Below are positions 1-11,672 of a DNA stretch of 64,000 bases, piece after piece. The number at the start of each line of letters is the position of its first letter. The stretch's first letter is position 1. The stretch comes from Hirudinaria manillensis (taxonomy: Eukaryota > Annelida > Clitellata > Hirudinida > Hirudinidae). The notes under the pieces are model-generated. The model saw only the letters and a list, made by a program, of their open reading frames with translations, was not told the origin of the DNA and made no database searches. The stretch lies in assembly GCA_034509925.1 (NCBI GenBank), contig CM067538.1, positions 2,154,501 through 2,218,500 of the forward strand. Reading direction: 5' to 3'. A program made the position numbers and the translations under genes.

Positions 1-147
1 ATTAAACATCGAGATTATAAAGAAACTTTAAAATAGTGTCCCTCACTAAATTATTAAACTGTAAATCTTGACGTTAAGTTAATTTATAACAAGTATTTTT
101 GGAACCATTGGAGTAAGATATGACAGATAAGATATTTGTTGGTTCAT

Positions 148-1031
148 TTTTTTTTAAATTTATTTTTCTAAGCAAAATGAAGGGTCATCCAATGATCACT
201 TACACATTTTGTAAAAGCGATATTCAACAGAAAATAGAGTGAAACAGAAACAAGCATCAATGTCAGCAGAAAATCAAGTTCACTTAATGGTTAGGTGGTT
301 ATTTAGATTTAGGGATGACAGGTGTGATTTGTAGCAAGAAAAAGTTGAGGAGTTAATGATATCAAGGTGATCATATGGTGGTGAGTTCCAGGGTTTGATA
401 ATGCGGTTGATGAAGAAATGTTGCCTGTGACTGATGGAGCATTTCTCTTAGCGTAATCGAAGGGGGTGACCACGGGTTCTGGAGACTAGAAAGTTAGGGA
501 ATTGTGGAATGCTGCATTTAACGTGACCATGGACCATTTTGTGTCACAAGCATAAATCGTGGATAATACGTCGATGTTCGAGTGTTTTAAGTCCAAGTTG
601 TTGTAGTCTGCTATGATGTTCAGGAGATATAAGGCTGTTTGCTTGAAGATGGTTTAGGATGTCTTTGTTAATCATTCGTTCCATAGCTCGGCAGCAAGAG
701 GATGTCAGTAATATTGGTCGGTAGTTACCGGGGTCAGAGGTGGTACCTTTTTCATGTATGGGGATTACATGGGCTGATCTCCAGTCAAGTGGTAGTTCTT
801 GTGTAATGAAAGAGAAGCTAAAAATGTGGGAGAGTGGCAGGCAGAGACCGACAGCACAGTTTCTAAGGAGGGTGTTTGTAATTCCATCAGGACCAGATGA
901 GAGGGATGGTTTGAGACTGCGAAGTGTTTGATAAGTGCGATCAGGAGCGAACGATATTTGACCGATTTGCTTGTTGGTGCGTGGAAACATGAGGTGATTT
1001 AAGTCGTCGATTGTGAATACACTGCAAAAGT
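148..1031 (-). mobile_element. Internally deleted CR1/jockey-like LINE fragment inside SRP1
   Basis: On the minus strand this encodes the N-terminal part of a non-LTR reverse transcriptase: the motif SSGPDGI, then PLDWRSAHVIPIHEKG and the NYRPI block. It then jumps from LISPEHH directly to QLGLKTLEHRR, which in the copy at 21,974-23,086 lies near the C-terminus. The central catalytic region of the reverse transcriptase is therefore missing. The 3' end (148-540) matches the 3' end of the second copy, including the sequence around GAAGGGTCATCCAATGA. The element joins serpin exon 2 at about 1,031 and cluster flank at about 147. It is dead, but it creates a 204-codon serpin-LINE chimeric ORF (544-1158). 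Confidence 0.8.
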
Positions 1032-1440
1032 AACTAACATTTTCAGTTTCACTAATTCTAGGAATGAAGCTCATAAATTGTTGAAAATATTCATGAATTT
1101 GGTCTTCCGGCGGCGATGGTTGAATGAATTTCTTGCAATGTTTTCCCCTTGGCTCCAAGCGAAGTCATTGCAAATCCGAGAGAAATACTCAGAGGAGAGA
1201 AAATGATGTTGCCTTTTTCTTCTTCTGCAATCTTGTTTTGCAATTTGAATCCAAAATCATTATTGGCAGCTGCTAATTTACGCAGTTCAACCGAACTGGA
1301 GGCGGATGCTTGTTTAATTATTGAAATAAACCAATTTTAATTCTTTTTGTCGCAATAATGAATTGCAACTATTTTTATTCCATAAGTATGTGTGAACTCA
1401 CCATGAAACAAGAGGAGAAACAGCAAAAAAAAAATTGTCA
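1032..1440 (-). pseudogene. SRP1: serpin pseudogene (exons 1-2 only, LINE-disrupted)
   Basis: Exon 1 (about 1,401-1,440) still encodes a hydrophobic signal-like peptide beginning MTIFFLL. Exon 2 begins near 1,320 and carries the serpin block GNIIFSPLSIS and the helix reading FAMTSLGAKG. Compared with SRP4 it has lost 8 bp after the HSTIA codons, which shifts the frame. Its acceptor reads CAA where SRP3 has CAG. The coding similarity stops at about 1,031, where the LINE begins, and the rest of exon 2 and all of exon 3 are absent. The sequence beyond the LINE corresponds to DNA about 1.2 kb downstream of SRP4, so roughly 2.2 kb was lost. It cannot make a functional serpin. Confidence 0.85.
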
Positions 1441-1528
1441 TTCTGATTTGTTGTATTGCGTCGCACTCTGAAAGCCTTTTTAACAATCAGTTATATCAAA
1501 ATGCATAACAATCACTTATCTATTCAAA

Positions 1529-1833
1529 TTGTAATAACCCGGGGTCCTCAAACTAATTATAGAAGTTCAGGTTCATTGAAAGTGTTCGGATGGCTTGGAA
1601 GATGTACAATGCTCAAATGTCAAAGAATTGGAATCTGCTGTTTCTCTAACTCTCGCTCTACTTTTCGAGATAAATCTATTTGTTTAGCTTCATAACCAAA
1701 GACTCTGAATAGAAATTAATTATTTAATTAATTATAAAATTATATTGCCACTAAATTAATTAATTACTAAATTAATTAATCAGCAATATAATTTTAATTA
1801 TTCTTCAATTATCCGGATCCAGGGATCCAACAA
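1529..1833. mobile_element. MITE copy 1 (305 bp, TA target site)
   Basis: Ends are TTGTAATAACCCGGGGTCC and, inverted, TTGTTGGATCCCTGGATCC, an imperfect terminal inverted repeat. The interior contains an AT-rich palindromic part rich in TTAATTAA. TA follows the right end, and the left flank reads AA where TA is expected. The paralogous uninterrupted sequence lies at about 13,200-13,225, in the SRP4 flank. There is no coding capacity. It is in the opposite orientation to the copies at 20,768 and 30,816. The TA duplication suggests mobilisation by a Tc1/mariner-type transposase; the superfamily is inferred. Confidence 0.8.
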
Positions 1834-4300
1834 TATGAAGACTATCTCAGGAAGAGCAGGAAAACAAAGTTAACTTTGGTTTATTACCGCAATCACCAAG
1901 AGATTAAATATTTATAATGTGTTCACACTTGCGCCTCAATTTGAAGTATTATTATGTTTTTCTTTACAATGCTTTCAGTACAACACAAAATATTGGAATT
2001 TTCTAAAATCTTTTCAATATTGTTTCCCAAATTTAATTCACTTCAAGTTTTTTTGAACCAATGGAGTAAAATGTGTTAAATTTGTTTGTACGTGTTACTA
2101 GCATTATCATTTATTAGCGTGGAGTTCTATATCCGAGATCAGGGAAGAATCTGATCTTATATAATTGTGATCTTTGTAAATTGCCATAAAATGTTTCAAA
2201 TTATAATCTAGACTTTAGAACATCATGCACATGTATAAGCAAGAGAAATACTTAAAATCAAGCTCTAGTTTAGCTACCATTATTAAGACATAAATAGATT
2301 CATAATCCCGAGGTTGTGAATAATGTCATATATTAACTTTATATGATTATTATATTTAGAATCCCTCTAATGTCTGTTAACAATAACTTTATCATCACAT
2401 TAAACGTGGTATCGTAGTTTGCACCGAGAAACAGTTTGCACGTACGGAAAGTCATGGTCCAACAACTTTTTCTTGACTTAATCTACTGACGTCTTAGTCA
2501 TATTTGGAAGAATGATTCCAAATCTGAATTCGTGCAATTCTAAATTATTATTATTTATTTGCATTTATGATTATCTAATTATCTTATTTACACGGTGTCA
2601 CCTATAATTATTTGTTAAAAATTAAGTGCTACTTGTGTTTACAGCAAACTAATAATCGATGGCTTATAATGAATTATGATTAACGAGGTCATTTTCGTAT
2701 CTAGATAAATGCATTAAATATTTCTCAAATCATGATTTCGATTTTATTCTTTTCCTTCCTCTTATTCTTATCATTTTTATTCTTCACCCTCATATAAATT
2801 TAAGTTTCTGATTAAATGGTGAATTAAACTTCCTTTTTCAACTGGTTATTCGTACAGTTATATATTCGTATTTTACAAAAAAAACTTATCCTCATCATTT
2901 GATTGTGAATTCATCAGGAATGCACTAATATTGCATTCGTTCATCATGTTTTTCTTGACGCTACTAGTAGGTTCACCCTCTACCCTCCAGTATAGATCCT
3001 ACACAAATTCGATAGAGATTTTGTATGGATTCTACAATACAATTCCCTTAGACCAATTTCCAATCAGGCTGCATTTATATTGCGTTGCGATATTGCGATA
3101 TGGGAGATTAATGAAAAGCGTTTCTAATCACATAAAATATATCTTTCAATGTTAATCGTTGGTCCGATAAAATATATGCGAGTGCATTTCCTACATAAAT
3201 AATATGTGATATAATTATTATATTAAATTATATATGAAATAATGATTTGATGAGCATAATTATTTTTTAATTCACATCAAATGTTTGTCCAAAATTGTAT
3301 CAAGTTAGCAAACTAAGTACAAACTGATTTTTTATTGGGAGTATTTCTCTCCACCATTTTTAGATTGCGATGTTTAAGTAGCACAAGTTATGATTCCTAA
3401 GGTGTCGTGCATCGCAGTCAGACCAGAACGAGAAAATAATAAACAAAACATCTAGATTATCATTATCAAACGTACGTTACTGGAAACCCCTCTTAGTTAA
3501 GATATTAACTAAAATTAATGTTGTAATACTTTTTCTAACAAAGATTCATTTATGTTTGATAAAGCAACTATTATTAATGATATTGCTAATACGTTTTGTT
3601 ACATCGTAAGCTATATAACTTTCAATCTACATATGGCACCGTAATGTTATAATGTATATTAAATAATTATTAAAAAATAAAATGCCATATTAATTAGAAA
3701 AATATATTTTCAAAATAAAAATGTTTGTTAATAATAAATTAATTCAATATTTAAAATACTAATAGCAACAACGAACAATTCTCAAGAAATATGATTAGGC
3801 ACTTTTACTTCAAATAAAATCAATTTCAATAATATGATCTTAAGCTAATCTTACAATAAGCGTAATATTAAAAAATTTAAATGAATTGTAAAAGTGAAAG
3901 AAATATGAATTAGGGTATTAGAATCCCGTACGGACTAATAGACTTTGCAGGAAATTAGTGTCCCTATGTGCGGTTTGTCACTTTTATCAGGTGCCTACGT
4001 TAAACTAAAGTAAAATCCTAGAAAAAAACTGCTCTTAAGTCAGGTTTTACCCTGTTCTCGGGTGCCCAAATTCTCAGGTTTTGTTGTATTTGTTTGCAAC
4101 AATTCCGTTTATTTTAGCAACAAGTTGTGCTTTGTGCATCCAATTTTCATTTTTATTATCTTGTCAAATTGTAAATAATGTCAGAATTTTAGTTAGACTA
4201 TGAATTATATTGAATAAATTCTTAAATTAAAATCAAAAACACTATACGTTCCTGAATGTTGATCTAATCCAATGGGTTAGTATTTTTTTCTACTACAACA
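1834..4300. other. Non-coding flank between SRP1 and SRP2
   Basis: No convincing gene is visible. The sequence is very AT-rich and duplicated almost throughout: 1,835-2,640 matches the SRP4 flank, 2,650-2,970 matches the two sides of the transposon at 13,735-18,352, and 3,040-4,170 matches 20,670-21,850. It contains three informative empty sites, for the transposon (about 2,666), for MITE copy 2 (about 3,142) and for the LINE at 21,857 (about 4,168). Short ORFs here are not supported by anything else. Confidence 0.7.
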
Positions 4301-5675
4301 TTAAGGTCTTGAAAATCTGCCAAGGAAGAGAATCGAACCAGTACCGACGTGTTTGATATAAAACAGAAACGGATGGTCAGCTCTGAAGGTAATCAAATGC
4401 CTAGGAGGACCGTAAAAAGACCCTAATTCCATCCCAACGGCTGTGGCAGCAGAAGCCACCACACCGTTTTCATCGACTTCAATTATAGCTTTGTGTAGGA
4501 CCTTAGAAACGTAGAGACTCTTCGACGATTCTATTCCACTCAGATCTGATTTGCCGTTCATAAAGACCTGACGAATTCCGAGTTTACCAAGGGATTCGAT
4601 TAATTCAAAGTTCGACTGGATTTTGAATTTGGGAATAGTAATGTTGACTTCAGTGGTACTTAATTTTACAATCTTTAGCCTATCTGGCGGCAATTTTTTT
4701 TCGACTTCATCCAATGATGTCTTGGTCAAGTTAGGAAGGATAATTCCAAATCTGAATGCATTTGTCTTTGAAGTACAAGGCGTTGATGAGCACGAGACGT
4801 GTTAACGGATTGAGGTGTTCAGGTTTGATTATCTCCTTAATTTTCTCCTTGGTTTGTTTTGACACCCATTTATTAATTAATGAAGCGCTTTGTTCTCTTT
4901 TTCTGCATTTGACGTATTGAAAACTTTTATGAAGATCATTATAATATAAAAATGAATATAATATAATATAATGATATAATTTCGAGATATAAATATTACT
5001 TCTAACCGGAAATCAAGAGTTTCAAGATTTGAGCCATAAAATCTTCTGGATGATTCAAGAAACGATGGGAGTATATAAAATCCATTCTGAGCGTACAATT
5101 TGTTTGCGATTTTAAGTTGTTCATTTTCACTATTTCTAGTAATGTTTTTTATAATGCGTTGAAATTGTGCATGAACTTGATTCTCTGGAGTTCCGTATGC
5201 AATCGTTGAGTAAATTTCATGTAAAGTTTGACCTCTGGCTCCGAGTGACGTCATTGCCAAAGCAAGAGAGATGCTCAGAGGAGAGAAAATTACGTTTCCT
5301 TCGTCTTTTTCTTTTTTTTTACGGTTTTTCTGCTAAGCGTTTGTACATTTTCATTCCAAAATTAGTGCTGGCATCAACCAAATCGTTCAGTTCGTCTGAA
5401 GTCTCACTGGATCTGTTCACTTGACGTAACAAACGAGAATAATCATTTTAGTTGACGGACATTGTAATGTATCAAATTCATGTGATAATATATCTCGGAC
5501 TTATAATAATAATAATATTATTATATTATTAATATAATAACAATAATAATATGTCATTTATATAGCGCCGTGCTCGTGAGCTACATTATATATTAAGTAC
5601 ATCTTTAAGATGGCACTTACCGAGAAGCAAAGTGAAATATTGTAAAAGAATAATAAATTTTTTCCTGAATTCCAT
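4301..5675 (-). pseudogene. SRP2: serpin pseudogene, near twin of SRP6
   Basis: Exon 1 (5,621-5,675) encodes a signal peptide starting MEFRKKFLILL. Exon 2 (about 5,000-5,415) carries the serpin N-terminal block but has a TAA stop at 5,319-5,321 beside a run of nine A and a net frame change, shared with SRP6. Exon 3 (4,301 to about 4,890) keeps the RCL hinge DENGVVASAATAV and the serpin signature FRADHPFLF, ending LGRFSRP. It lacks 164 bp present in SRP6, deleted between two short CA repeats near 4,760, which removes the conserved FKD(K/Q)W region and breaks the frame again. The copy is otherwise almost identical to SRP6, so the 164-bp loss is recent. Confidence 0.88.
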
Positions 5676-7184
5676 CTTGACGAAGATTAAGATGAGTTCA
5701 ATAATATTTCTTTATTTATTTGACAATAGCACGTTAATTGTAACTTTAATTTAACGAGACCAATATAATTTCAAAAACTGTTCACAGGCCTAGGATTTTA
5801 ATTTTGCGCCATTTTACGCAGATGTCATAAAATGCTTTTTTTCTAAATTTGAGAAGCTTTGAACATATTTTGAGTTCTTATATATATACATATTCTTTAT
5901 CAACTTTAATTGGTGAGAATCATAATTTATAATTAGTAATATTTCAATCATTTAGATAAACTATGGTGTAATCCAATATTTTGAGTTCGTTTTTGTTTAC
6001 AATTTGTCTGTGATTGACAAAAACATTATGGTGGTCATTTATTTTATTGACTGGTAAGTATCAACAACGTGTTAATAAGATCACAACTTTGGTACGGAGT
6101 GCACGAACCTTATCAACGTACCTTGTACAGTTCGAAGGGCGGCTACTCATCTAATGAAATAGATCGATACGCCAATAACAAACTAACGAATAAAATGTTA
6201 AATGATTAAATGACTGCTAAAGTTTCAAAAAATTTTATATATTTTAATTTAATATTTAATATTTTAAAACATTGTTTTGGAGAATCTGAACTTGTAGGAA
6301 AACGATTTTCTGGTGCATATTTAAGGTTGTACATCTCTTATCGGCAGTGTTAGATGCTTACTGACACATAATTGTAGAAATCATCATCATAATCACAAAC
6401 AATCTACCGGGAAACAATTAATTACTTAAAATAATAAGATAGGTTTCAATTTAATGATTCCAGAGTGCCTAGAAAGATGAGTTTGATGGGTTGCATCAAA
6501 TTCAAGGAATGTTTGTTTCATATCGATTCTATAATTGACAATAATTTTTAATAAATCCTAAACCACGTTTTTCATCTTCATGCAGGAAAGCCTCTTGGAA
6601 AATTCTGACGGGAAGGAATTCTCAGACGATCCTGAAAGATTTGAGGCAGATAAGAAGGAGATGCCTCTATAGGATCATACACCTCAATAAATTGCTTACT
6701 CCTTGATGCTTTTTGCTTAGAAAATGCCAACTTTATTTTATTTTTCATTTTATTCGCTTTAATAAAGTTCCGATCTTTATAATAATATATATTACCAAAT
6801 AAAAAATTTAAAACTTCATATTAATTTAAAACTTTGTTTACGTTTTAATCGACAGGCTGAGCTTCAAGTATAGATCTATCGAGCATATAACATAATAAAA
6901 AAAAATTACTTTAGAAATTTTAAAATCTTTTATTTGACTGTTGCTGCAATTCCCCCATTATCGCTTTGACAATTTTAGATTTTTATACTTTTAACATTAA
7001 CCCTTTCACGTGAAATGTTAATTAAATTCTCTTTATTGGCTTCATTTAAAATTATTTTGTTATAATAATTAAAATTCATAAACTTAACGGTCAATATGGA
7101 GATATTTTGATCTGGAATGAACTCAGGAATATATTTATATGTTATAATAATTTTATTATAGGTTATTACTCTTTCTTCTTCTTC

Positions 7185-7215
<31 letters not shown>
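5676..7215. other. Non-coding DNA upstream of SRP2
   Basis: No gene is seen. The first part to about 6,100 matches 24,874-25,270 and, partly, 30,240-30,365, the 5' flanks of related serpins. Beyond 6,100 the sequence has no partner in the second block. Simple ATT repeats occur at 7,188-7,215, next to the LINE tail. Confidence 0.6.
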
Positions 7216-7216
<1 letters not shown>

Positions 7217-7462
7217 CACATTTTTCCTTCTTCTTCTCGGTCTCACAGCCGGTGATGAATGAATGCTGAGCACTACCAGTGCTCTCAGCGATTCATCCAA
7301 GTACTTTCCGAAGAATGTGGGCTGTGCCCAGTAAGGAGATCTTCTGAATCTCCGAAGTCTTTGGTCGTCCTGGTATCAACTCTACATACTTTGTAAAGTC
7401 TTTTCTTAGCGTTCCGAGCGCTCCTACTATTACCGGAACGACTTTAGACTTCACGATCCACA
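7216..7462 (-). mobile_element. R4/Dong-like LINE 3' end between TAA repeats
   Basis: On the minus strand the last ~55 codons of a LINE ORF are open, with VVPVIVGALGTLRK, then SEIQKISLLGTAHILRKVLG and a TGA stop. A C-terminal pattern of the type GALG...LLGTAHILRKVL is familiar from non-LTR elements of the R2/R4 side of the tree (family knowledge, from memory). The fragment is bounded on both sides by TTA/ATT microsatellite, which suits Dong-type elements that insert into TAA repeats. It is severely 5' truncated and inactive. The clade assignment is tentative. Confidence 0.6.
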
Positions 7463-7639
7463 TTTATTATTATTATTATTACTATTTGTTTTGATGGTTA
7501 TGATGATCATTTATGGTGTATGACCATGTTCTTGATTAAGATAAAGACTGCACAGTAAGCGATGTTTTGTCATGAGCACGTATTTCAATTGAAATTCGGT
7601 TTGTTTTATATTTTATGTGTTTATTTCTCTGCAGCTAAT

Positions 7640-7890
7640 CATTAAGTTAGAGAATTCCAAACGAAGATTCTCAGTACATTTTATTAATCATTCAAGGTTT
7701 AAGAATTTCTGATCATTCATTTCCTTAATACATGTTGAATAAACGACTACCTGAAAATTAATCTAAAAATTCTATGCTGGAGACAGTAACAAGCAAGTTA
7801 CTTCACAAAATTGTATTAAAGACTATTTCCGATGATTCAAACCCAGCAAATCTTCCGAAGAGAAGAATCGAACCACTTCTGATTACAGAA
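7640..7890 (-). pseudogene. Relic of a serpin 3' end
   Basis: About 7,845-7,882 reads on the minus strand as SGSILLFGRFA, the C-terminal serpin signature, but the usual final Pro and stop are gone. The flank at 7,640-7,845 matches the sequence just beyond the 3' end of SRP9 (30,740-30,810 plus 31,110-31,200), including the bases that frame MITE copy 3. It is therefore the remnant of an SRP9-type gene that once lay between SRP2 and SRP3. Nothing upstream of the last ~12 codons is recognisable. Confidence 0.6.
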
Positions 7891-8734
7891 AAGTTAACTT
7901 TGATCTTGAAGTTAATTTATTTTTCTATATTGAAATAGGTCTATGGTTCTTTTGTTGCTTAATACTATTAGTATTAATGTGTGACGCTTTTGCAAAATAG
8001 TCTCGATTGCGTGAATTTTAGATAACCTTTCGTTACATTAATAGCCATTTCAAAAGGTAGAAAAATAATAATTTCAGAACATGGTCATTCATTTCGTCAT
8101 TCACGTTTTAAAAATGATTTTCCTTGTGATTTAAGAACGCTTAATTCATTTAAAAATCAATTAAATATAAACGAAATATTTCAATTGTTTCAAACGCGCG
8201 AAATAATCATAAGGTTACCCTAAAGAGAATTGATGTGATAAGTGACAGATACATCTAAAGAGCTAAGTATTTTGCTAGTTATAGGATTATTACAAATTTA
8301 ATGAGGATTGTAGACGTTTGAATTAATTTTTATTTTAACAAGAAAAAGCCAAAAATTGTTTTAAAGAAATTAATAATTGTATGAAATATTTTCATAATAT
8401 TGGTGTAATCCAGTGTTATCAAACTAAATAATGTCAGGTCAAGTTTAGTGAAAATAAATTGATATAATAACGTAAAGATGTCTGGAAATTATGAGTTTTC
8501 TAATAGGACAAGTCTTGAAATCTATTATCATCTCTTGCTTATTTTCTACATTACATTATTGAAGAGTTTCGTAACAAAATATCCTGAATAATAACTGGTT
8601 AATTATGAAATTAATTAATCGTAACATAATTTTAATTATTCCTAATTATGAGTGCCCGGGGTTACAACAATATTATATATAGTTGGGATCCAATAACCGT
8701 GTCACAGTCATGATCTTGTCAGATGCAAATCTTG

Positions 8735-10129
8735 TCATGGCTGAGAAAATTTTCCAAAGAAAAGCATCGATTCAGTTCCAGTGTGTTTTATGTAAAACAG
8801 GAATGGATGATCGGCTCTGAAGTTAACAACTGGTTCTTCTCGATTGAAACCCGATCCAACATTATTTATGTTAGACGTGGCAGCAGTAGCAAATGCACCG
8901 TTCTCATCAATTTCAATAACAGCTTTGTGCAAGGCCTTGTGGATATAGAGACTTTTCGATCTCTCTATGTCACTCAGGTCTGCTTTCCTTAAAAACAAAT
9001 CCCGCATTCCCAGTGCCACAAGCTTGTTATCTAATTCGTGCCTTGAATTGATTTTAAATTTTGGAATTGTAACATTGGCAGTCAACGGTCTCATTGCGGG
9101 CATTTCTAGTACAATTGTCGACAACTTTTTTTCGACTCTGGCCAAGGTAGTCTTGGCTAGGTCAGGAAGGATGATTCCAAATCGGAAATTATATGAGTAA
9201 AAATCTTTTTCGAAAATTTCAAAATTGAGAGTTTCATGAAAGCTGTATAAGCCTTTTGATGCTGGGTCGTGAAGAAATTCAATTTTCACTGATTTTTTAG
9301 GTCCGATGAAGAAGTTTTGAGCTTTTGTGAACTGCTTTTTAAAAGCAAACTCCCACCGAGCTTTAAAATATAAAGCATCGACGAGAACCAGTCGAGTATT
9401 TGCAATAATATCCCTTGATTTAATTATATCTGTAATTATTCCATTGGTTTTTTGAGATACCCAGTTGTTAATTGTTGATACACTTTGTGCATTTTTACTG
9501 CAATATGTCATGTACTTTTCAAATCATAAGTAATGTGAATTTCATTTTGTTAATTATAAATTATGAAATTCACTTAATAAATTAAAAATAATAAAAACTT
9601 GATTAGTTTACCAACCTGAAGTCAAGCGTTTGAAGGCTGGATTTATAATGTATTTTTGATGTTTCAAGAAATGATGGGAGATATTTAAATCCATTCTGAC
9701 CATATAATTTGTTTGCAATGCTAACAGTTTCATTTTCACTAGTTCTAGGAATATCATTCAGAATTTGTTTAAAATATTTATGAATTTGGTATTGTGGAGT
9801 TCTAGCGGCGATGGTTGAATGAATTTCTTTCAATGTTTTCCCCTTGGCTCCAAGCGAAGTCATCGCAAATGCGAGAGAAATACTCAGAGGAGAGAAAATG
9901 ATGTTGCCTTTTTCTTCTTCTGCAATCTTCTTGTATAATTTCAATCCAAAACTATTGCTGGCAGTTACTAAGTCATACAGTTGGTACGAATAGGCGTGGG
10001 ATTCTTGTATAATTACTGAAATAAACCAATTTTAATGATTTAGTCACAATAATGACCTGCAAATATTTTTAAATTATATGTCGACTCACCAAGTTGCGAC
10101 GTGAGAATTAGCAAAAGAAAAATGGCCAT
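8735..10129 (-). CDS. SRP3: secreted serpin, intact
   Basis: Three coding exons are modelled at 10,090-10,129, 9,616-10,015 and 8,735-9,497, giving 400 aa in one frame. Exon 1 encodes a signal peptide beginning MAIFLLLILTSQL, so the product should be secreted. Exon 2 carries GNIIFSPLSIS and ends at LDFR. Exon 3 carries INNWVSQKT, LYFKARW (the conserved Trp), FRFGIILP, the RCL hinge DENGAFATAAT and the signature FRADHPFLF, ending GKFSQP. Counting from the hinge Glu as P17 places P1 at Gly within NNVGSGF, so the target protease is unclear. The hinge has small residues as in inhibitory serpins. A TATA-like AATATAAAT lies about 45 bp upstream of the start codon. Its paralogue is SRP7. Confidence 0.88.
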
Positions 10130-10170
10130 TCTGAATTGCTGTATTGTGTTCCATACCGAGACTTGCTAAG

Positions 10171-10180
10171 ATTTATATTG
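10171..10180 (-). promoter_or_regulatory. TATA-like box of SRP3
   Basis: Minus-strand CAATATAAAT about 45 bp upstream of the SRP3 start codon, conserved at the same distance in SRP7. Position and conservation support a core promoter; transcription start is not visible. Confidence 0.55.
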
Positions 10181-11672
10181 AGTATCTCTTATCAAATCAT
10201 ATGATGACTATCGCAAGAGCAAAACAAAATTAGCTTCTGATTTATTACCTCAATCAGCCAAAAAATCGGTCTCCGGATACATTAAATATTTACAGTGTGA
10301 ACCTCACTCCCAATTTTAAGCACTGGGCAAGTTCTATTTGATTTTTAATGCTTTTACGTGATTATTAAACATCATGATTATAAAGAAACTTTAAAATAGT
10401 ATCCCTCACTAAATCAATAAACAGTAAATCTTGAAGTTAAGTTAATTTATAATAAGTATTTTTGGAATCATTGGATTAAGATGTGACATATTTGTTGGTT
10501 CATCTTTACATTGTTGGTAATCTGGATCAGGGAACTTCCTGATGTTATTCACTTGAGATCTCCGTAAATTCTCATGAAATATTTAAAAATGAAGATGGAC
10601 CTTAGAACATCACGTGGATTTACGAACTAGTGAAGATCTTGAAATACGCTTCATTTACCATCATTTGTGACAAAAATAGCATAACAACCCCTGGGAGCAG
10701 TTTCTGTTAACTTTACAAGGTTCACGAACTCTTGTCTTCTTAATTAGCGACAGAATCATCATTCAATTAGATCATGACAAGGAAAAAAGATAAAGTTTGG
10801 TAAACAACCTAAGCTCTCTGGATCTGTCTTTCTGATTAATTTTAATTGCTTGATGTTATTCTAGACTAGTAACAAGGACAAAAGTGTTCTTCTCAGATTC
10901 AACATTTCAAAAATAAATTAAAAATGATTTACAAAACTTGGAATCTCGTTTTAGACTTTATTTCGTCTGAAATATAACAGAAAGTATGAGTCTGAGTCTG
11001 AATATTGATAGCCGATTATAACCCCGTGTATTTTTCATATTATCTTCAATTATGAAATAGTACTTAATTGACGTAATTTTAACATAATAAATTGTGCAAC
11101 ACCATATGTAAGTATTTGCTCAAATATTAACCTGACGCAGTTAAGTTAAATTATACAAAACCACATAATGTTATATTAAACAATTTTATTGGGTTAAGAA
11201 CTATAACTAATTATAACCAAATTATATAAATATAAATAGTTGTTGGATCTGTTCCATTCAATGTAACCACGTTTAATTTCAATTCACATTGAATTAATAT
11301 AACATTAAACCGCATTATACCATTCGTAGGCAATGAATCGAGACTCTGTAATCTTTTAATAGTGGATAGTTATTGCATGTTAATTATTCAAATATAGTAA
11401 TTATCGGATTATAATAAATACGCATCTTATATATTCTAATTATTATTGCTGAAATAGAAGTCCTTTACCACAATTCCTTCAAAGTTGCTATTGATGCAAT
11501 ATTGCCGCAAGAATTCAATTTTGTGATGAACCGGATTTCTTGTAGTAAAGAAGAGTTTTTAAATGATTTTAATTTCAACAATGAATATCGGAAATATTGT
11601 TTTAAAGGGGTTAAGAATTATGAGAAATATTTTCATAATATTTATGTAGTGGATTGAATAACCAGGTCAGGA
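10181..11672. other. Non-coding spacer between SRP3 and SRP4
   Basis: No gene is seen. 10,181-10,960 matches 26,944-27,640 (the SRP7 5' flank), and 10,366-10,506 also matches bases 1-147. 10,980-11,150 matches 29,870-30,025, upstream of SRP8, a trace of a third copy of the block. Confidence 0.6.

Larger units (their letters stand above)
1..10365. repeat. Three-serpin segmental duplication, copy 1
   Basis: This stretch holds SRP1, SRP2 and SRP3 and is paralogous to 10,366-27,500, which holds SRP4, SRP6 and SRP7 in the same order and orientation. Matching anchors are 1-147 with 10,366-10,506, 1,835-2,640 with 13,222-13,600, 2,667-2,970 with 18,354-18,600, 3,040-4,170 with 20,670-21,850, 4,170-6,100 with 23,190-25,270, and 8,290-10,500 with 25,275-27,390. 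Coding and noncoding DNA both match, so this is segmental duplication and not only gene-family similarity. Copy-specific differences are a 164-bp deletion in SRP2, an extra 6.1-8.3 kb segment here, and transposon insertions in the other copy. Confidence 0.85.

Noticed and set aside
2931-3155. 74-codon plus-strand ORF
   Set aside because: Not conserved as a frame in the paralogous stretch at 18,540-18,610 and 20,660-20,760; the homology there is noncoding.
8590-8690. Possible fourth MITE copy (CCCGGGGTTACAACAA) upstream of SRP3's 3' end, with a match at 25,375-25,460
   Set aside because: Only one end resembles the family and the opposite end cannot be located; present in both block copies, so no empty site exists to test it.
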